Notes under the pieces: model-generated
What the model was told of the DNA's origin: nothing
What the model saw: only the letters and a program-made list of their open reading frames with translations
Database searches by the model: none
Shown: one piece after another, positions 8,472-19,503 of the stretch
How the letters are laid out: every line of letters starts with the position of its first letter
Numbering within the stretch: position 1 is the stretch's first letter
Made by a program: the position numbers and the translations under genes
NCBI GenBank assembly: GCA_030770545.1
Contig: CM061102.1
Span: forward strand, 15,182,501-15,246,500
Source of the DNA: Macropodus opercularis
Lineage: Eukaryota; Chordata; Actinopteri; Anabantiformes; Osphronemidae
Direction of reading: 5' to 3'
DNA length: 64,000 nucleotides

Positions 8472-11400
8472 GGCTGGGAACAGTGCGAAAACGCTTGGAA
8501 TCGCCTGTTGTGTTCATTTCAGACCAAAAGAACACTACTTTTGTCAAAGTGATTTAAATGCATTTTAAAGGTGTTTGCTTGCTTCAGGGATGTATTTGGA
8601 TCATTTCTAACACAAAAACTTCAATGGCATTGCTTGCATTCAGATGCTGCAGCTTAAAGCATCACTGAGACTGGAGACAGTGTGAAAACGCTTTGAATCG
8701 CCTGTTGTGTTTATTTCAGACCAAAAGAACACATGCAATTTTCAAAGTGATTTAAATGCATTTTAAAGATGTTTGCCTGCTTCAGGGATGTATTTTGATC
8801 ATTTCTTAAAGTCCTTTAAACACAAAAACTTCAATGGCATTGCTTGCATTCAAATGCAGCAGCTTAAAGCATCACTGAGGCTGGAAACAGTGCGAAAATG
8901 CTTGGAATCGCCTGTTCTGTTCATTTCAGACCAAAAGAACACTACTTTTGTCAAAGTGATTTAAATGTATTTTAAAGGTGTTTGTCAGCTTTAGGGATGT
9001 ATTTGGATCATTTCTAACACAAAAACTTCAATGGCATTGCTTGCATTCAGATGCTGCAGCTTAAAGCATCACTGAGGCTGGAAACAGTGCGAAAACGCTT
9101 GGAATCGCCTGTTCTTTTCATTTCAGACCAAAAGAAAACTACTTTTGTCAAAGTGATTTAAATGCATTTTAAAGGTGTTTGCCTGTTTCAGGGATGTATT
9201 TGGATCATTTCTAACACAAAAATTTCAATGGCATTGCTTGCATTCAAATGCAGCAGCTTAAAGCATCACTGAGGCTGGAAACAGTGCGAAAACGCTTGGA
9301 ATCGCCTATTGTGTTCATTTCAGACACAAAGAAATATACAAATGTCAAATTGATTTAAATGCATTTTAAAGATGTTTGCCTGCTTCAGGGATGTATTTGG
9401 ATCATTTCTAACACAAAAACTTCAATGGCATTGCTTGCATTTAGATGCAGCAGCTTAAAGCATCACTGAGGCTGGAAACAGTGCGAAAACGCTTGGAATC
9501 GCCTGTTGTGTTCATTTCAGACCAAAAGAAAACTACTTTTGTCAAAGCCCTCTAAATAAATTTTAAAGGTTTTTGCCTGCTTCAGGGATGTATTTGGATC
9601 ATTTCTAAAACAGAAAACTTAAAAGCATTGGTTGCATTCAGATGCAGCAGCTTAAAGCATCACTGAGGCTGGAGACAGTGCGAAAACGCTTGGAATCGCC
9701 TGTTGTGTTCATTTCAGACCAAAAGAACACTACTTTTGTCAAAGTCATTTAAATGCATTTTAAAGGTGTTTGCCTGCTTCAAGGATGTATTTGGATCATT
9801 TCTAACACAAAAACTTCAATGGCATTGCTTGTATTCAAATGCAGCAGCTTAAAGCATCACTGAGGCTGGAAACAGTGCGAAAACGCTTGGAATCGCCTGT
9901 TCTGTTCATTTCAGACCAAAGAACACTAGTTTTGTCAAAGTAATTTAAATGCATTTTAAAGGTGTTTGCCTGCTTCAAGGATGTATTTGGATCATTTCTA
10001 ACACAAAAACTTCAATGGCATTGCTTGTATTCAGATCCTGCAGCTTAAAGCATCACTGAGGCTGGAAACAGTGTGAAAACGCTTGGAATGGCCTGTTCTG
10101 TTCATTTCAGACCAAAAGAAAACTTCTTTTGTAAAAGTGATTTAAATGCATTTTAAAGGTGTTTGCCTGCTTCAGGGACGTATTTGGATCATTTCTAACA
10201 CAAAAACTTCAATGGCATTGCTTGTATTCAGATGCTGCAGCTTAAAGCATCACTGAGGCTGGAAACAGTGCGAAAACGCTTGGAATCGCCTGTTGTGTTC
10301 ATTTCAGACCAAAAGAAAACTACTTTTGTCAAAGTGATTTAAATGCATTTTAAAGGTGTTTGCCTGCTTCAGGGATGTATTTGGATCTTTTCTAACACAA
10401 AAACTTCAATGGCATTGTTTGCATTAAAATGCAATAGCTTAAACCATCACTGAGGCTGGAAACAGTGCGAAAACGCTTGGAATCGCCTGTTCTTTTCATT
10501 TCAGACACAAAGAAATATACAAATGTCAAAGTGATTTACATGCATTTTAAAGGTGTTTGCCTGCTTCAGGGATGTATTTGAACCATTTCTAACACAAAAA
10601 CGTAAATGGCATTGCTTGCATTCAGATGCTGCAGCTTAAAGCATCACTGAGAATGAAAACAGTGCGAAAACGCTTGGAATCGCCTGTTCTGTTCATTTCA
10701 GACCAAAAGAAAACAACTTTTGTCAAAGTGATTTAAATGCATTTTAAAGGTGTTTGCCTGCTTCAGGGATGTATTTGGATCATTTCTAACACAAAAACTT
10801 CAATGGCATTGCTTGCATTTAGATGCAGCAGCTTAAAGCATCACTGAGGCTAGAAACAGTGCGAAAACGCTTGGAATCGCCTGTTGTGTTTATTTCAGAC
10901 CAAAAGAAATATACAAATGTCAAAGTAATTTAAATACATTTTAAAGGTGTTTGCCTGCTTCAGGGATGTATTTGAACCATTTCTAATACAAAAACTTAAA
11001 TGGCATTGCTTGCATTCAGATGCTGCAGCTTAAAGCATCACTGAGGCTGGAAACAGTGCGAAAACTCTTGGAATCGCCTGTTCTGTTCATTTCAGACCAA
11101 AAGAAAACTACTTTTGTCAAAGTAATTTAAATGCATTTTAAAGGTGTTTGCCTGCTTCAGGGATGTATTTGGATCATTTCTAACACAAAAACTTCAATGG
11201 CATTGCTTGCATTCAGATGCTGCAGCTTAAAGCATCATTGAGGCTGGAAACAGTGCGAAAACGCTTGGAATCGCCTGTTCTGTTCATTTCAGACCAAAGA
11301 GCACTAGTTTTGTCAAAGTTATTTAAACGCATTTTAAAGTTTTTTGCCTGCTTCAGGGATGTATTTGGATCTTTTCTAACACAAAAACTTCAATGGCATT

Positions 11401-12062
11401 GCTTGCATTCAAATGCAGCAGCTTAAAGCATCACTGAGGCTGGAGACAGTGTGAAAACGCTTGGAATCGCCTGTTCTGTTCATTTCAGACCAAACAACAC
11501 TACTATTGTCAAAGTGATTTAAATGCATTTTAAAGGTGTTTGCCTGCTTCAGGGATGTATTTGGATCATTTCTAACACAAAAAACTTCAATAGCATTACT
11601 TGCATTCAAATGCAGCAGCTTAAAGCATCACTAAGGCTGGAAACAGTGTGAAAACGCTTGGAATCGCCTGTTCTGTTCATTTCAGACCAAACAACACTAC
11701 TATTGTCAAAGTGATTTAAATGCATTTTAAAGGTGTTTGCCTGCTTCAAGGATGTATTTTGATCATTTCTAACACAAAAACTTCAATGGCATTGCTTGTA
11801 TTCAGATGCTGCAGCTTAAAGCATCACTGAGGCTGGAAACAGTGCGAAAACGCTTGGAATCGCCTGTTGTGTTCATTTCAGACCAAAAGAACACTACTTT
11901 TGTCAAAGTGATTTAAATGCATTTTAAAGATGTTTGCCTGCTTCAGGGATGTATTTGGATCATTTCTAACACAAAAACTTCAATGGCATTGCTTGCATTC
12001 AAATGCAGCAGCTTAAAGCATCACTGAGGCTGGAAACAGTGCGAAAACGCTTTGAATCGCCT
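8457..12062 (+). repeat. Satellite array, segment 2 (~18 monomers)
   Basis: Same 197-bp monomer and orientation as segment 1. The first full unit after the LINE has GAGACTGGAGACAGTGTG and ACATGCAATTTTCAAAG, and the next has an extra TTAAAGTCCTTT (about 8805-8820), making it 209 bp. This pair of odd monomers follows copies A, B, D, E and F in the same order. Later units switch among several subtypes in the 30 bp after TTTCAGAC. No gene is contained. Confidence 0.95.
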
Positions 12063-12993
12063 ACTCTGAGCACGTGTTTGAGACGCTGAGGTGTTTGTGA
12101 GTCGCTTCTTTCGCCACTTTTTTCTCGATTTATTCGTTTTTTCTTCCTATTACCTTTTCTCTTTTTACTTATTCGGCTTGCTGGGTGTTTTTTCTTTACT
12201 CTCTGTCCCCCAGCGGCGACCGCTGGCTGGGGGGGAGGGCTCCTTCGGCGCTCTGACCTTTTCCCTCAACCTTTTCTTGGCGACAAATTGGTTCTATTTG
12301 GACGGACAATGAAGCAAGCGATCGGATCGACGGCCTCGGTGCAGGTTCAGCAAGGAGGCCCCATTGGCAGCAACTCCGAACCAAGGATGACGGCAATAAT
12401 TAACTACAGGCAGGATTTAACAGTCAGCGTGGAGCTGGAGGGGGAAAGCACCGTGACGCCTATGGAGTTGATGAAGTGTACGCGTGAGCTGTGTGGAGGC
12501 TTGACCGCATGCCGGTACATCGGGGGAAAGAAATATGAGATAACAATGAGTCACGAGACCGGGAAAGCAAAGTTACTGGATGGATTTAAGATAGGAGATG
12601 TGTGTGTCATGGCCAGAGAACTTGGTAATGACGAGCTAGTAGTGTCATTCCTGGGCTTGCCGGTCTATATACCGGATGATGCTATTTTGAATAAGCTACG
12701 AGGATGGGGGGTGAAAGCAGTCTCCCCCATTAAAAGGCGCATGTGGCCAAGAATGCTGATGAAGGTTAAATTCACTGATACCGTGCAATCGCTACCGTAC
12801 TCGGTGAGATTCAACACCGCTGGAGGTTATGAATACTTCAGAGTGATTCATGACAGGCAAGTCAGAGTATGCAGGCTCTGTATGAAACCGGGGCACATCC
12901 TGCACGACTGCCCAGAGTTCACTTGTCATCGCTGCGGTGCCCAAGGACACTATGCTAGAGAATGTACCAAGCTCTCGGCTAAATGCAGTCTAT
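12063..12993 (+). mobile_element. LINE fragment copy B, left part
   Basis: Equivalent to the first 931 bp of copy A with the same junction after GAATCGCCT. It is interrupted within ORF1 by an LTR retroelement; the 4-bp target duplication CTAT occupies 12990-12993 and again 19504-19507. The right part of this copy resumes at 19504. Without the insertion the copy would be 2215 bp, the same length as A, E and F. Confidence 0.9.
12309..12993 (+). pseudogene. LINE ORF1, interrupted by LTR insertion (copy B)
   Basis: ORF1 starts at the ATG at 12309 and matches copy A through both complete zinc knuckles. The LTR element breaks it at the third knuckle (after the CSL codons); translation would run seven or eight codons into the LTR and stop at 13016. 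The remainder of ORF1 lies beyond the insertion at 19508-19874. Confidence 0.85.
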
Positions 12994-14557
12994 TGTTGGG
13001 GGACAAAGGAGCATAAATTATGATAATAATATCTATTTATCAATCTTGGTTATTAGCTAAATTTATCATTGATAAATTAATTAAGATTAGATAGCGAACT
13101 ATCACAGGATTAACGAGGCACCACCCTGATTACCAGGGACTAATAACCAGGTTGTAAATGAAGCACAGTCTCAATTAAAAGTATTACTAATTACCCAATA
13201 TTAAATAATATTAGTTAATTTAGCGGTGAAGGGCGAACTCCGAGCCACAGCCGTGAGCCCAGCTAGTGTTGCAAACCATATACCAATAATCACAGACAAC
13301 GACTAATTAAACTATGACAACTTTATTATCTAAACAATGATGATTATGATCAACAATTATTCAAACAAGAAATACATCATCGCTTAATAATTAATAAAAC
13401 AAACAAAGGGGATCGCTATTCTAATGTGTGTGTGTGTATGTGAAGTGGATGTGTATCTATGCGTGTGCCTGGGTGTGTGTGTGTGCGCAAGAGAGAGAGA
13501 GAGAGAGAGAGAGTGAAAGCCTCAGGTAATCAAAATGGCGTAGCCCAGATGTGCTAGCCAAGATGGCGGCTATGTTCAATCCACGTGTGTGTGGTTGAAC
13601 CTGGAGTGTGTGGCGCTCAGAGAACAATGGGAGTTCAGAACCAGAGAGGAAGTACCAACATTAGCCGGATCTAGAGAACACACAGATGTTTCACCACAGG
13701 GCCGCAGAGCAAGATGGTGTAAGCTTGTCTGCGTTGGCCTGCGAGGGTGAATTCACACATCTAGGAGCGTTACACGATCCTATAGTAACACACAGGGACT
13801 GTACGCGGCGGTACAGTCACTGAAACAATGCAGCATCCACAAAACATTAACTGATCACGGTTCTTAATTCTCTGCTCAGACTTAGCTAGTTGCCTCTATG
13901 CCTCTTACTGTTAGGAGACCCGGCCGGGGTTTGAGTGGACTTCTAGCGGTTGGGCGAGGAGTCCGGTCCGATTGAAAAGGGAAATCGGTGTTGCGGGCGT
14001 CGCGGCGGTCCGGTTCTCCGTCAGTGAGGTCGCGTTCGCTGATCAGCTGATCGCGGCGATCGGCAGCTTCGAGGTAAATCCGTGGCCGCGGTGCTGGTGA
14101 GCAGCTGCGATGCCGGTGGATCCTTTGAGCAGAGCGCGATCAGGCTCAATCCTTGGTGGACGGTTGCCGGTTCCTGAAGCGGTTTCCCTCCGCCATGTTG
14201 CCGGGCAGGACGTGGAGAAGGTCCGGGCGCCGGAGAAGAGAGGGTCTGGAACCGCTGGGAAGAGGATCGGCAGAAAGAGCCGGCAGAAAGAGAGCGAGCT
14301 GGAGGCGCTCGTTGGTTTTATCGGTGCGGACTGTAGGTTCGCCCCCCGGGCTTTGGAGCCAATCACAGCTTGTGATTCAGGTGACGCTGCGTTCACACCT
14401 GGATGTGGAAAAGAACTGGTTTCCCCTCACCCCAATGTAACCTCATGGTCCTTTGTCCTGGGTAAATTTGGAGTTAGGCTTACAAGTTTCCATGTAGGCC
14501 GTAGTTTTGCTCTTAGTTCTGTCGAGGGTTTGCAGGGAGCATATGTGACCCCCAACA
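12994..14557 (-). repeat. 3' LTR of the gag-only element
   Basis: A 1564-bp direct repeat of 17942-19503. It includes (TG)n and (GA)n tracts around 13425-13522 and a CpG-rich part of about 13915-14400 with a 12-bp perfect palindrome GATCAGCTGATC at 14041-14052. The GA tract is 23 bases here and 21 in the other LTR. Open frames in this LTR on both strands have no recognisable similarity and I do not call them genes. Confidence 0.92.
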
Positions 14558-14569
14558 TCCCCCCTTTTT
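14558..14569 (-). other. Polypurine tract (plus-strand primer site)
   Basis: On the minus strand the sequence AAAAAGGGGGGA immediately precedes the TG of the 3' LTR. This is the position and composition expected for a polypurine tract, and it fixes the element's orientation together with gag. Confidence 0.85.
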
Positions 14570-15694
14570 GTTCTGAATGATGGCGTGTTAGCCGTCGCTT
14601 CTGAACAACCACATAAAAAGGGTCCATGTGCTCTGATGTTGTCCTCGATGTTACAGAAATCCAAGTTTCCTGGTGGGGTGTCCTGGAGAGGATGTTAGTG
14701 TCCATTGAAACCATTCATGTCTTTGAGTCAGTTCATTGAGGCAGTCTAGTAGACTATAGGCATGTCTGAGCAGAGGTAAACATATCTAAACAGATAGAGG
14801 CATGTCTGAGCAGAGGTAAACGCATATCTGAACAGATAAAGGCATGTCTACCTTACTACCATTCTAATCCATATAAACTTCAATGCATTTTAAAGTGGAA
14901 GAAAATACAGAGGAAGAGAGAAAGGAGGATGTAGAATGGTGAATGTAGGATGGAGGAGTGGTCAGACTGCAGTTGTCAACTCCTAACAAAAATTGTAGGC
15001 TGGCAAGATGCTGCCAGGTTGGTGTCTATAACATGTACATACGATCTGCTTTGAATGTCTGGTGTGGACTACAGTGTGTACATTTACTCTAGACAAAAAT
15101 TTAATTGGCCCGTGAAGGCATGGTCATGCTTCTAGGCTTGAAAAAAAAATTGAGATGGTACTGCCAGGGCTATGTGACGCTTATAAAGGATGCATAACCA
15201 TGGTGGTAGCAGATTCAAGGATTCCTTTGTGAGGACTGAAAGGACTCACTAAGTGGCTACTGACTCAGACTGAGGAGCTGACTTTGCCTTTGAAGCCTTA
15301 TGAGACACCTGACTACCTGTACCTAAGTCATATCTTCTCTAACTGTCCTGGACAGGGTCTCAGGAGCGTGCAAGTTGTTGAGAAGCTTACAAAACAAAAA
15401 TTGTGTTACACTGCAGGTCCAGGGCTTTATCAGGATACTGATGAGATTCTGGACACTACATTGGATGGGGCTAGTATTCTGGCCACTCTGCATGCTATGC
15501 TGGTGGCTTGGGCATACTGCAGGTGTTTACTAGTCCGCCCTCCTCCTGGGGAGATGGGACTGCTCCCCCCTTTCGATGTGTGGGCTGCTTTGACACAGAA
15601 TTGGTGACGGGTCTGAGTCACCTGTTTCTTTCCTACCGAGTGGGCTCTGAGGGAGAGTGGGGAAAGCACCTGGTCTAATCACCGTGGGAGGAAG
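14570..15694 (-). other. Internal region between gag and the 3' LTR, no pol found
   Basis: About 1.1 kb follows gag on the minus strand. Reading it in three frames shows many stops and no DTG/DSG protease site, YxDD box, RNase H or zinc-binding integrase motif. One 79-codon frame (15669-15430) begins just after gag but resembles nothing I know. A 40-42-bp sequence is repeated about 2.3 times at 14759-14850 (see separate entry). The region could be residual pol/env DNA scrambled by deletion or sequence native to a non-autonomous family. Confidence 0.6.
14759..14850. repeat. Short tandem repeat, ~41 bp x 2.3
   Basis: The unit begins GGCATGTCTGAGCAGAGGTA at 14759 and again at 14799, with a partial third at 14841. 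The second unit has two additional bases (GC) near its middle. Confidence 0.85.
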
Positions 15695-17458
15695 TCAGGT
15701 TCTGGTCTCTGTAGAGAGGTCTGAGGAAGCAGGTGGGTGTTTGGACCAATTGAGTCTCTGCACAGCTTCCTCCACGTGTCTCCGCACCAGATTTTCTACG
15801 TCCATCTTTGAACTATCTCCCCGGGAGTGAATTGAACTTTGGCCATTGTGTCTATGTTTGTGGTTCGAGTTTGGTTTGAACCAGCCTTTTTCCTCTTGAG
15901 GAAAGGCGTGACACTGCTTTGGCCTCGAGTGGAGGTATTGAGGCTCACCTCCTTTGTTGACATTGTCAACTTGCTGGCGATGTGACCTTCGTCTGTGGGG
16001 TCTTCTTCGCCTTCGTCTGTTTCGCTTAGCCCGAGGCATCTGGTTGCCTTCTAGTACTAAATCAGACCTGTCATGGGATTGACTGCTATGTACTCCGCTG
16101 CCCTCTGCAGGATTCCTGGAGGGGCGTACACGCACTTCCCATGCTGATTGGGCAAATCTCCTAACTTCCTGCGTAGTTAACTTGTTTGTTCTACAGTGCA
16201 TAGTTACGCCATATCTTATGATGTCGTGGAGATTATGCAAAAATAAGGACCTGAATGCACAGTCTTCTTCTAGACCTGGTGTATTGTGTCCTTGAAAGTA
16301 CGCTGCTTTAAAGCGTATGTAAAAGTCTCTTGGAGGTTCATCTCTGTTGTGCAAGACTGTGTGCGCTCTAAGGATACCTGCTGCCGGGTCAGAATTGGAG
16401 GAATACTCTTCTCTCAAAGCTCGACACAGTGATGAGTATCGATCGCGGACGGCAGGCTGGAGTGTTTCCATGAAGACATGGACACTCTTGGTTGTTGTCT
16501 TCCAAATCAGCTTAAGCTTTTCGCGGGCTGAGGGGCGCGGAAGATCACGCAGACACCAATTGACTCCCCGTAGGTAATCTTCAATGGTTGGCTCCTGATT
16601 ATTTGGATCAAAGCGTTCGATGTCCCTTGCTAGGGATTCAAGCTGGCGTAGGCGTAAACCTAAATACGGGGGAGGATAGGAATCGTCAGAGTCATCTGAG
16701 CTTGTGTAGCCTTCTTGGTCACTAGGACATGGGGGAGCCTGACACCGCTGTAGATAAGGTCTGTTCCCTTCTTCTAGCGGGGCTCTAAACCTGCCATAAT
16801 CACTCTGGATCTCAGGGTGTGAATTCCTTTTCAGAGTGGGACCTCTCCTCTCCTCAGTGTAAGAGGGGGAGTGACTCAAGCTTGCCTGGGGTACGTGCCT
16901 GTGCACTGGAGGGGGCTGCTCTACCTCTTGGGGAACTAGCCTACTCTCACTCCATAAACCTGCCTTGGTCAGCTCATGTCTCTTTGGACTGGCTGCCATA
17001 CTCACTTGGTCATGCTGATCCTTGGTTGTGTGACGCAAGGGGAAACAAAGCTGTGACTGCATGACATCATTGTCCTGCTGTGGACTCTCATTCGGTTGGT
17101 TAAGCTGTGAGAGTTGGTGTTTCAATGAATCAATCACATGCTTGAGGTGGAGATTGGTTTTTTGCAGAGCCATGAGCTGTTCTTCATGCTCTGAGGCTTC
17201 TACCTGTGCCTTGTGGTGGCACAGCAGAGCTAACTGACCCATCACCTGGGGAACGGTGTGGGTCCTACTGGTTGGAAAGTTTACATAAGCAATTAGCTCT
17301 TGGATTTTAGCATTACAAATGCTGGCGGTATAGCTATTTAAATTGCTTAGGTCGCTTCTTGTTAGTTTCATAAGTTTAGCAACAACATTTTGCAACTCTG
17401 AGTCTCCCTGAACTGGGGAAGCCCTGGCGCTGAATCTGCTGGGGCTTCTGCTGCTCAT
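15695..17458 (-). CDS. gag: Gag-like polyprotein of the LTR element
   Basis: A 587-codon intact frame starting at the minus-strand ATG (17458), about 460 bp after the PBS. Visible parts: a heptad-like helical stretch (about 86-118, EEQLMALQK...LKHQLSQL), a Pro/Ser-rich linker (120-260), a PPPY late-domain motif (262-265) of the type that recruits NEDD4-family ligases, a helical capsid-like domain (about 270-450, with IEDYLRGVNWCL, KLIWKTT and FLHNLH), and an arginine-rich nucleocapsid-like tract (about 477-494). No CCHC zinc knuckle is present, which recalls foamy-virus Gag, but the capsid segment also resembles Gag proteins of fish LTR retrotransposons. It would assemble particles around element RNA. 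The stop is at 15695 and no in-frame or frameshifted pol follows. Confidence 0.75.
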   Translation of the reverse strand: MSSRSPSRFSARASPVQGDSELQNVVAKLMKLTRSDLSNLNSYTASICNAKIQELIAYVNFPTSRTHTVPQVMGQLALLCHHKAQVEASEHEEQLMALQKTNLHLKHVIDSLKHQLSQLNQPNESPQQDNDVMQSQLCFPLRHTTKDQHDQVSMAASPKRHELTKAGLWSESRLVPQEVEQPPPVHRHVPQASLSHSPSYTEERRGPTLKRNSHPEIQSDYGRFRAPLEEGNRPYLQRCQAPPCPSDQEGYTSSDDSDDSYPPPYLGLRLRQLESLARDIERFDPNNQEPTIEDYLRGVNWCLRDLPRPSAREKLKLIWKTTTKSVHVFMETLQPAVRDRYSSLCRALREEYSSNSDPAAGILRAHTVLHNRDEPPRDFYIRFKAAYFQGHNTPGLEEDCAFRSLFLHNLHDIIRYGVTMHCRTNKLTTQEVRRFAQSAWEVRVRPSRNPAEGSGVHSSQSHDRSDLVLEGNQMPRAKRNRRRRRRPHRRRSHRQQVDNVNKGGEPQYLHSRPKQCHAFPQEEKGWFKPNSNHKHRHNGQSSIHSRGDSSKMDVENLVRRHVEEAVQRLNWSKHPPASSDLSTETRT

Positions 17459-17920
17459 TGTGCTTCAATGAAGGGCTATTTAACTTATTAAAAAAAATTA
17501 AACCGCAAGTATGATCGCACAGGTATTCTTCTCAACCTGTGACTTACACCAACGATGCTTATTGTTATGTGTTACTGTTAGTACACTCTGATCTGCACTT
17601 ATTGAACTCTCGGTTCAAGTAACTCAGTTAACTTTAGCTAAACACGATAGTGTAACAGAGGATGCTAAACAGACTCTAGTACTATCTCAACTCACGCCTT
17701 CACTTAGCACTGAGTACTAAACAAAGCTCACTCAAATTATGCATGCAGACTCTAGCAGTTGATGCTAATGCTGACAACACACAACACAATGCAGCACTTA
17801 GCAACTAAGGCTAAGCTAACACAAAGGAGATGAAATCTTGATTTCTGCTACCCAAAGCTATACTGTACTGTACTATACTGATTATGGTATAAAAATATTG
17901 CAACACAGTGAACTACCACA

Positions 17921-17938
17921 GCCTCACACGGGGCACCA
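17921..17938 (-). other. Primer-binding-site-like sequence
   Basis: On the minus strand, three bases (TAT) after the CA end of the 5' LTR, comes TGGTGCCCCGTGTGAGGC. It begins with TGG as expected for pairing to a tRNA CCA end. It matches the common lysine-type PBS at about 13 of 18 positions by eye, so the primer tRNA is not certain. Confidence 0.6.
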
Positions 17939-17941
17939 ATA

Positions 17942-19503
17942 TGTTGGGGGACAAAGGAGCATAAATTATGATAATAATATCTATTTATCAATCTTGGTTA
18001 TTAGCTAAATTTATCATTGATAAATTAATTAAGATTAGATAGCGAACTATCACAGGATTAACGAGGCACCACCCTGATTACCAGGGACTAATAACCAGGT
18101 TGTAAATGAAGCACAGTCTCAATTAAAAGTATTACTAATTACCCAATATTAAATAATATTAGTTAATTTAGCGGTGAAGGGCGAACTCCGAGCCACAGCC
18201 GTGAGCCCAGCTAGTGTTGCAAACCATATACCAATAATCACAGACAACGACTAATTAAACTATGACAACTTTATTATCTAAACAATGATGATTATGATCA
18301 ACAATTATTCAAACAAGAAATACATCATAGCTTAATAATTAATAAAACAAACAAAGGGGATCGCTATTCTAATGTGTGTGTGTGTATGTGAAGTGGATGT
18401 GTATCTATGCGTGTGCCTGGGTGTGTGTGTGTGCGCAAGAGAGAGAGAGAGAGAGAGAGTGAAAGCCTCAGGTAATCAAAATGGCGTAGCCCAGATGTGC
18501 TAGCCAAGATGGCGGCTATGTTCAATCCACGTGTGTGTGGTTGAACCTGGAGTGTGTGGCGCTCAGAGAACAATGGGAGTTCAGAACCAGAGAGGAAGTA
18601 CCAACATTAGCCGGATCTAGAGAACACACAGATGTTTCACCACAGGGCCGCAGAGCAAGATGGTGTAAGCTTGTCTGCGTTGGCCTGCGAGGGTGAATTC
18701 ACACATCTAGGAGCGTTACACGATCCTATAGTAACACACAGGGACTGTACGCGGCGGTACAGTCACTGAAACAATGCAGCATCCACAAAACATTAACTGA
18801 TCACGGTTCTTAATTCTCTGCTCAGACTTAGCTAGTTGCCTCTATGCCTCTTACTGTTAGGAGACCCGGCCGGGGTTTGAGTGGACTTCTAGCGGTTGGG
18901 CGAGGAGTCCGGTCCGATTGAAAAGGGAAATCGGTGTTGCGGGCGTCGCGGCGGTCCGGTTCTCCGTCAGTGAGGTCGCGTTCGCTGATCAGCTGATCGC
19001 GGCGATCGGCAGCTTCGAGGTAAATCCGTGGCCGCGGTGCTGGTGAGCAGCTGCGATGCCGGTGGATCCTTTGAGCAGAGCGCGATCAGGCTCAATCCTT
19101 GGTGGACGGTTGCCGGTTCCTGAAGCGGTTTCCCTCCGCCATGTTGCCGGGCAGGACGTGGAGAAGGTCCGGGCGCCGGAGAAGAGAGGGTCTGGAACCG
19201 CTGGGAAGAGGATCGGCAGAAAGAGCCGGCAGAAAGAGAGCGAGCTGGAGGCGCTCGTTGGTTTTATCGGTGCGGACTGTAGGTTCGCCCCCCGGGCTTT
19301 GGAGCCAATCACAGCTTGTGATTCAGGTGACGCTGCGTTCACACCTGGATGTGGAAAAGAACTGGTTTCCCCTCACCCCAATGTAACCTCATGGTCCTTT
19401 GTCCTGGGTAAATTTGGAGTTAGGCTTACAAGTTTCCATGTAGGCCGTAGTTTTGCTCTTAGTTCTGTCGAGGGTTTGCAGGGAGCATATGTGACCCCCA
19501 ACA
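17942..19503 (-). repeat. 5' LTR of the gag-only element
   Basis: A 1562-bp copy of the 3' LTR. For the minus-strand element this LTR would hold the promoter. The CpG-rich part lies at about 18862-19350. The plus strand of this LTR reads open from 19056 through the target duplication into the LINE tail to 19874; this is a chance antisense fusion. Confidence 0.92.

Larger units (their letters stand above)
12994..19503 (-). mobile_element. Gag-only LTR retroelement / ERV inserted in LINE copy B
   Basis: A complete LTR-to-LTR element in minus orientation: 5' LTR 17942-19503, PBS-like site 17921-17938, gag 15695-17458, polypurine tract 14558-14569, 3' LTR 12994-14557. LTRs begin TGTTGGGGG and end CCCCCAACA, a perfect 9-bp terminal inverted repeat, and a 4-bp duplication CTAT flanks the element. 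The two LTRs appear to differ only at one base (C at 13381 versus A at 18329) and one GA unit, so insertion was recent relative to substitution rates. Between gag and the 3' LTR there is only about 1.1 kb with no protease, reverse transcriptase, integrase or envelope motif, so the element must depend on enzymes supplied in trans. Confidence 0.9.

Noticed and set aside
14043..14580. 117-codon minus and 156-codon plus frames in the LTRs
   Set aside because: Both arise in the GC-rich, stop-poor part of the LTR, are copied in the other LTR, and resemble nothing known.
15284..15607. 107-codon plus-strand frame inside the LTR element
   Set aside because: It is antisense to the element, starts at a chance codon and has no recognisable domain.
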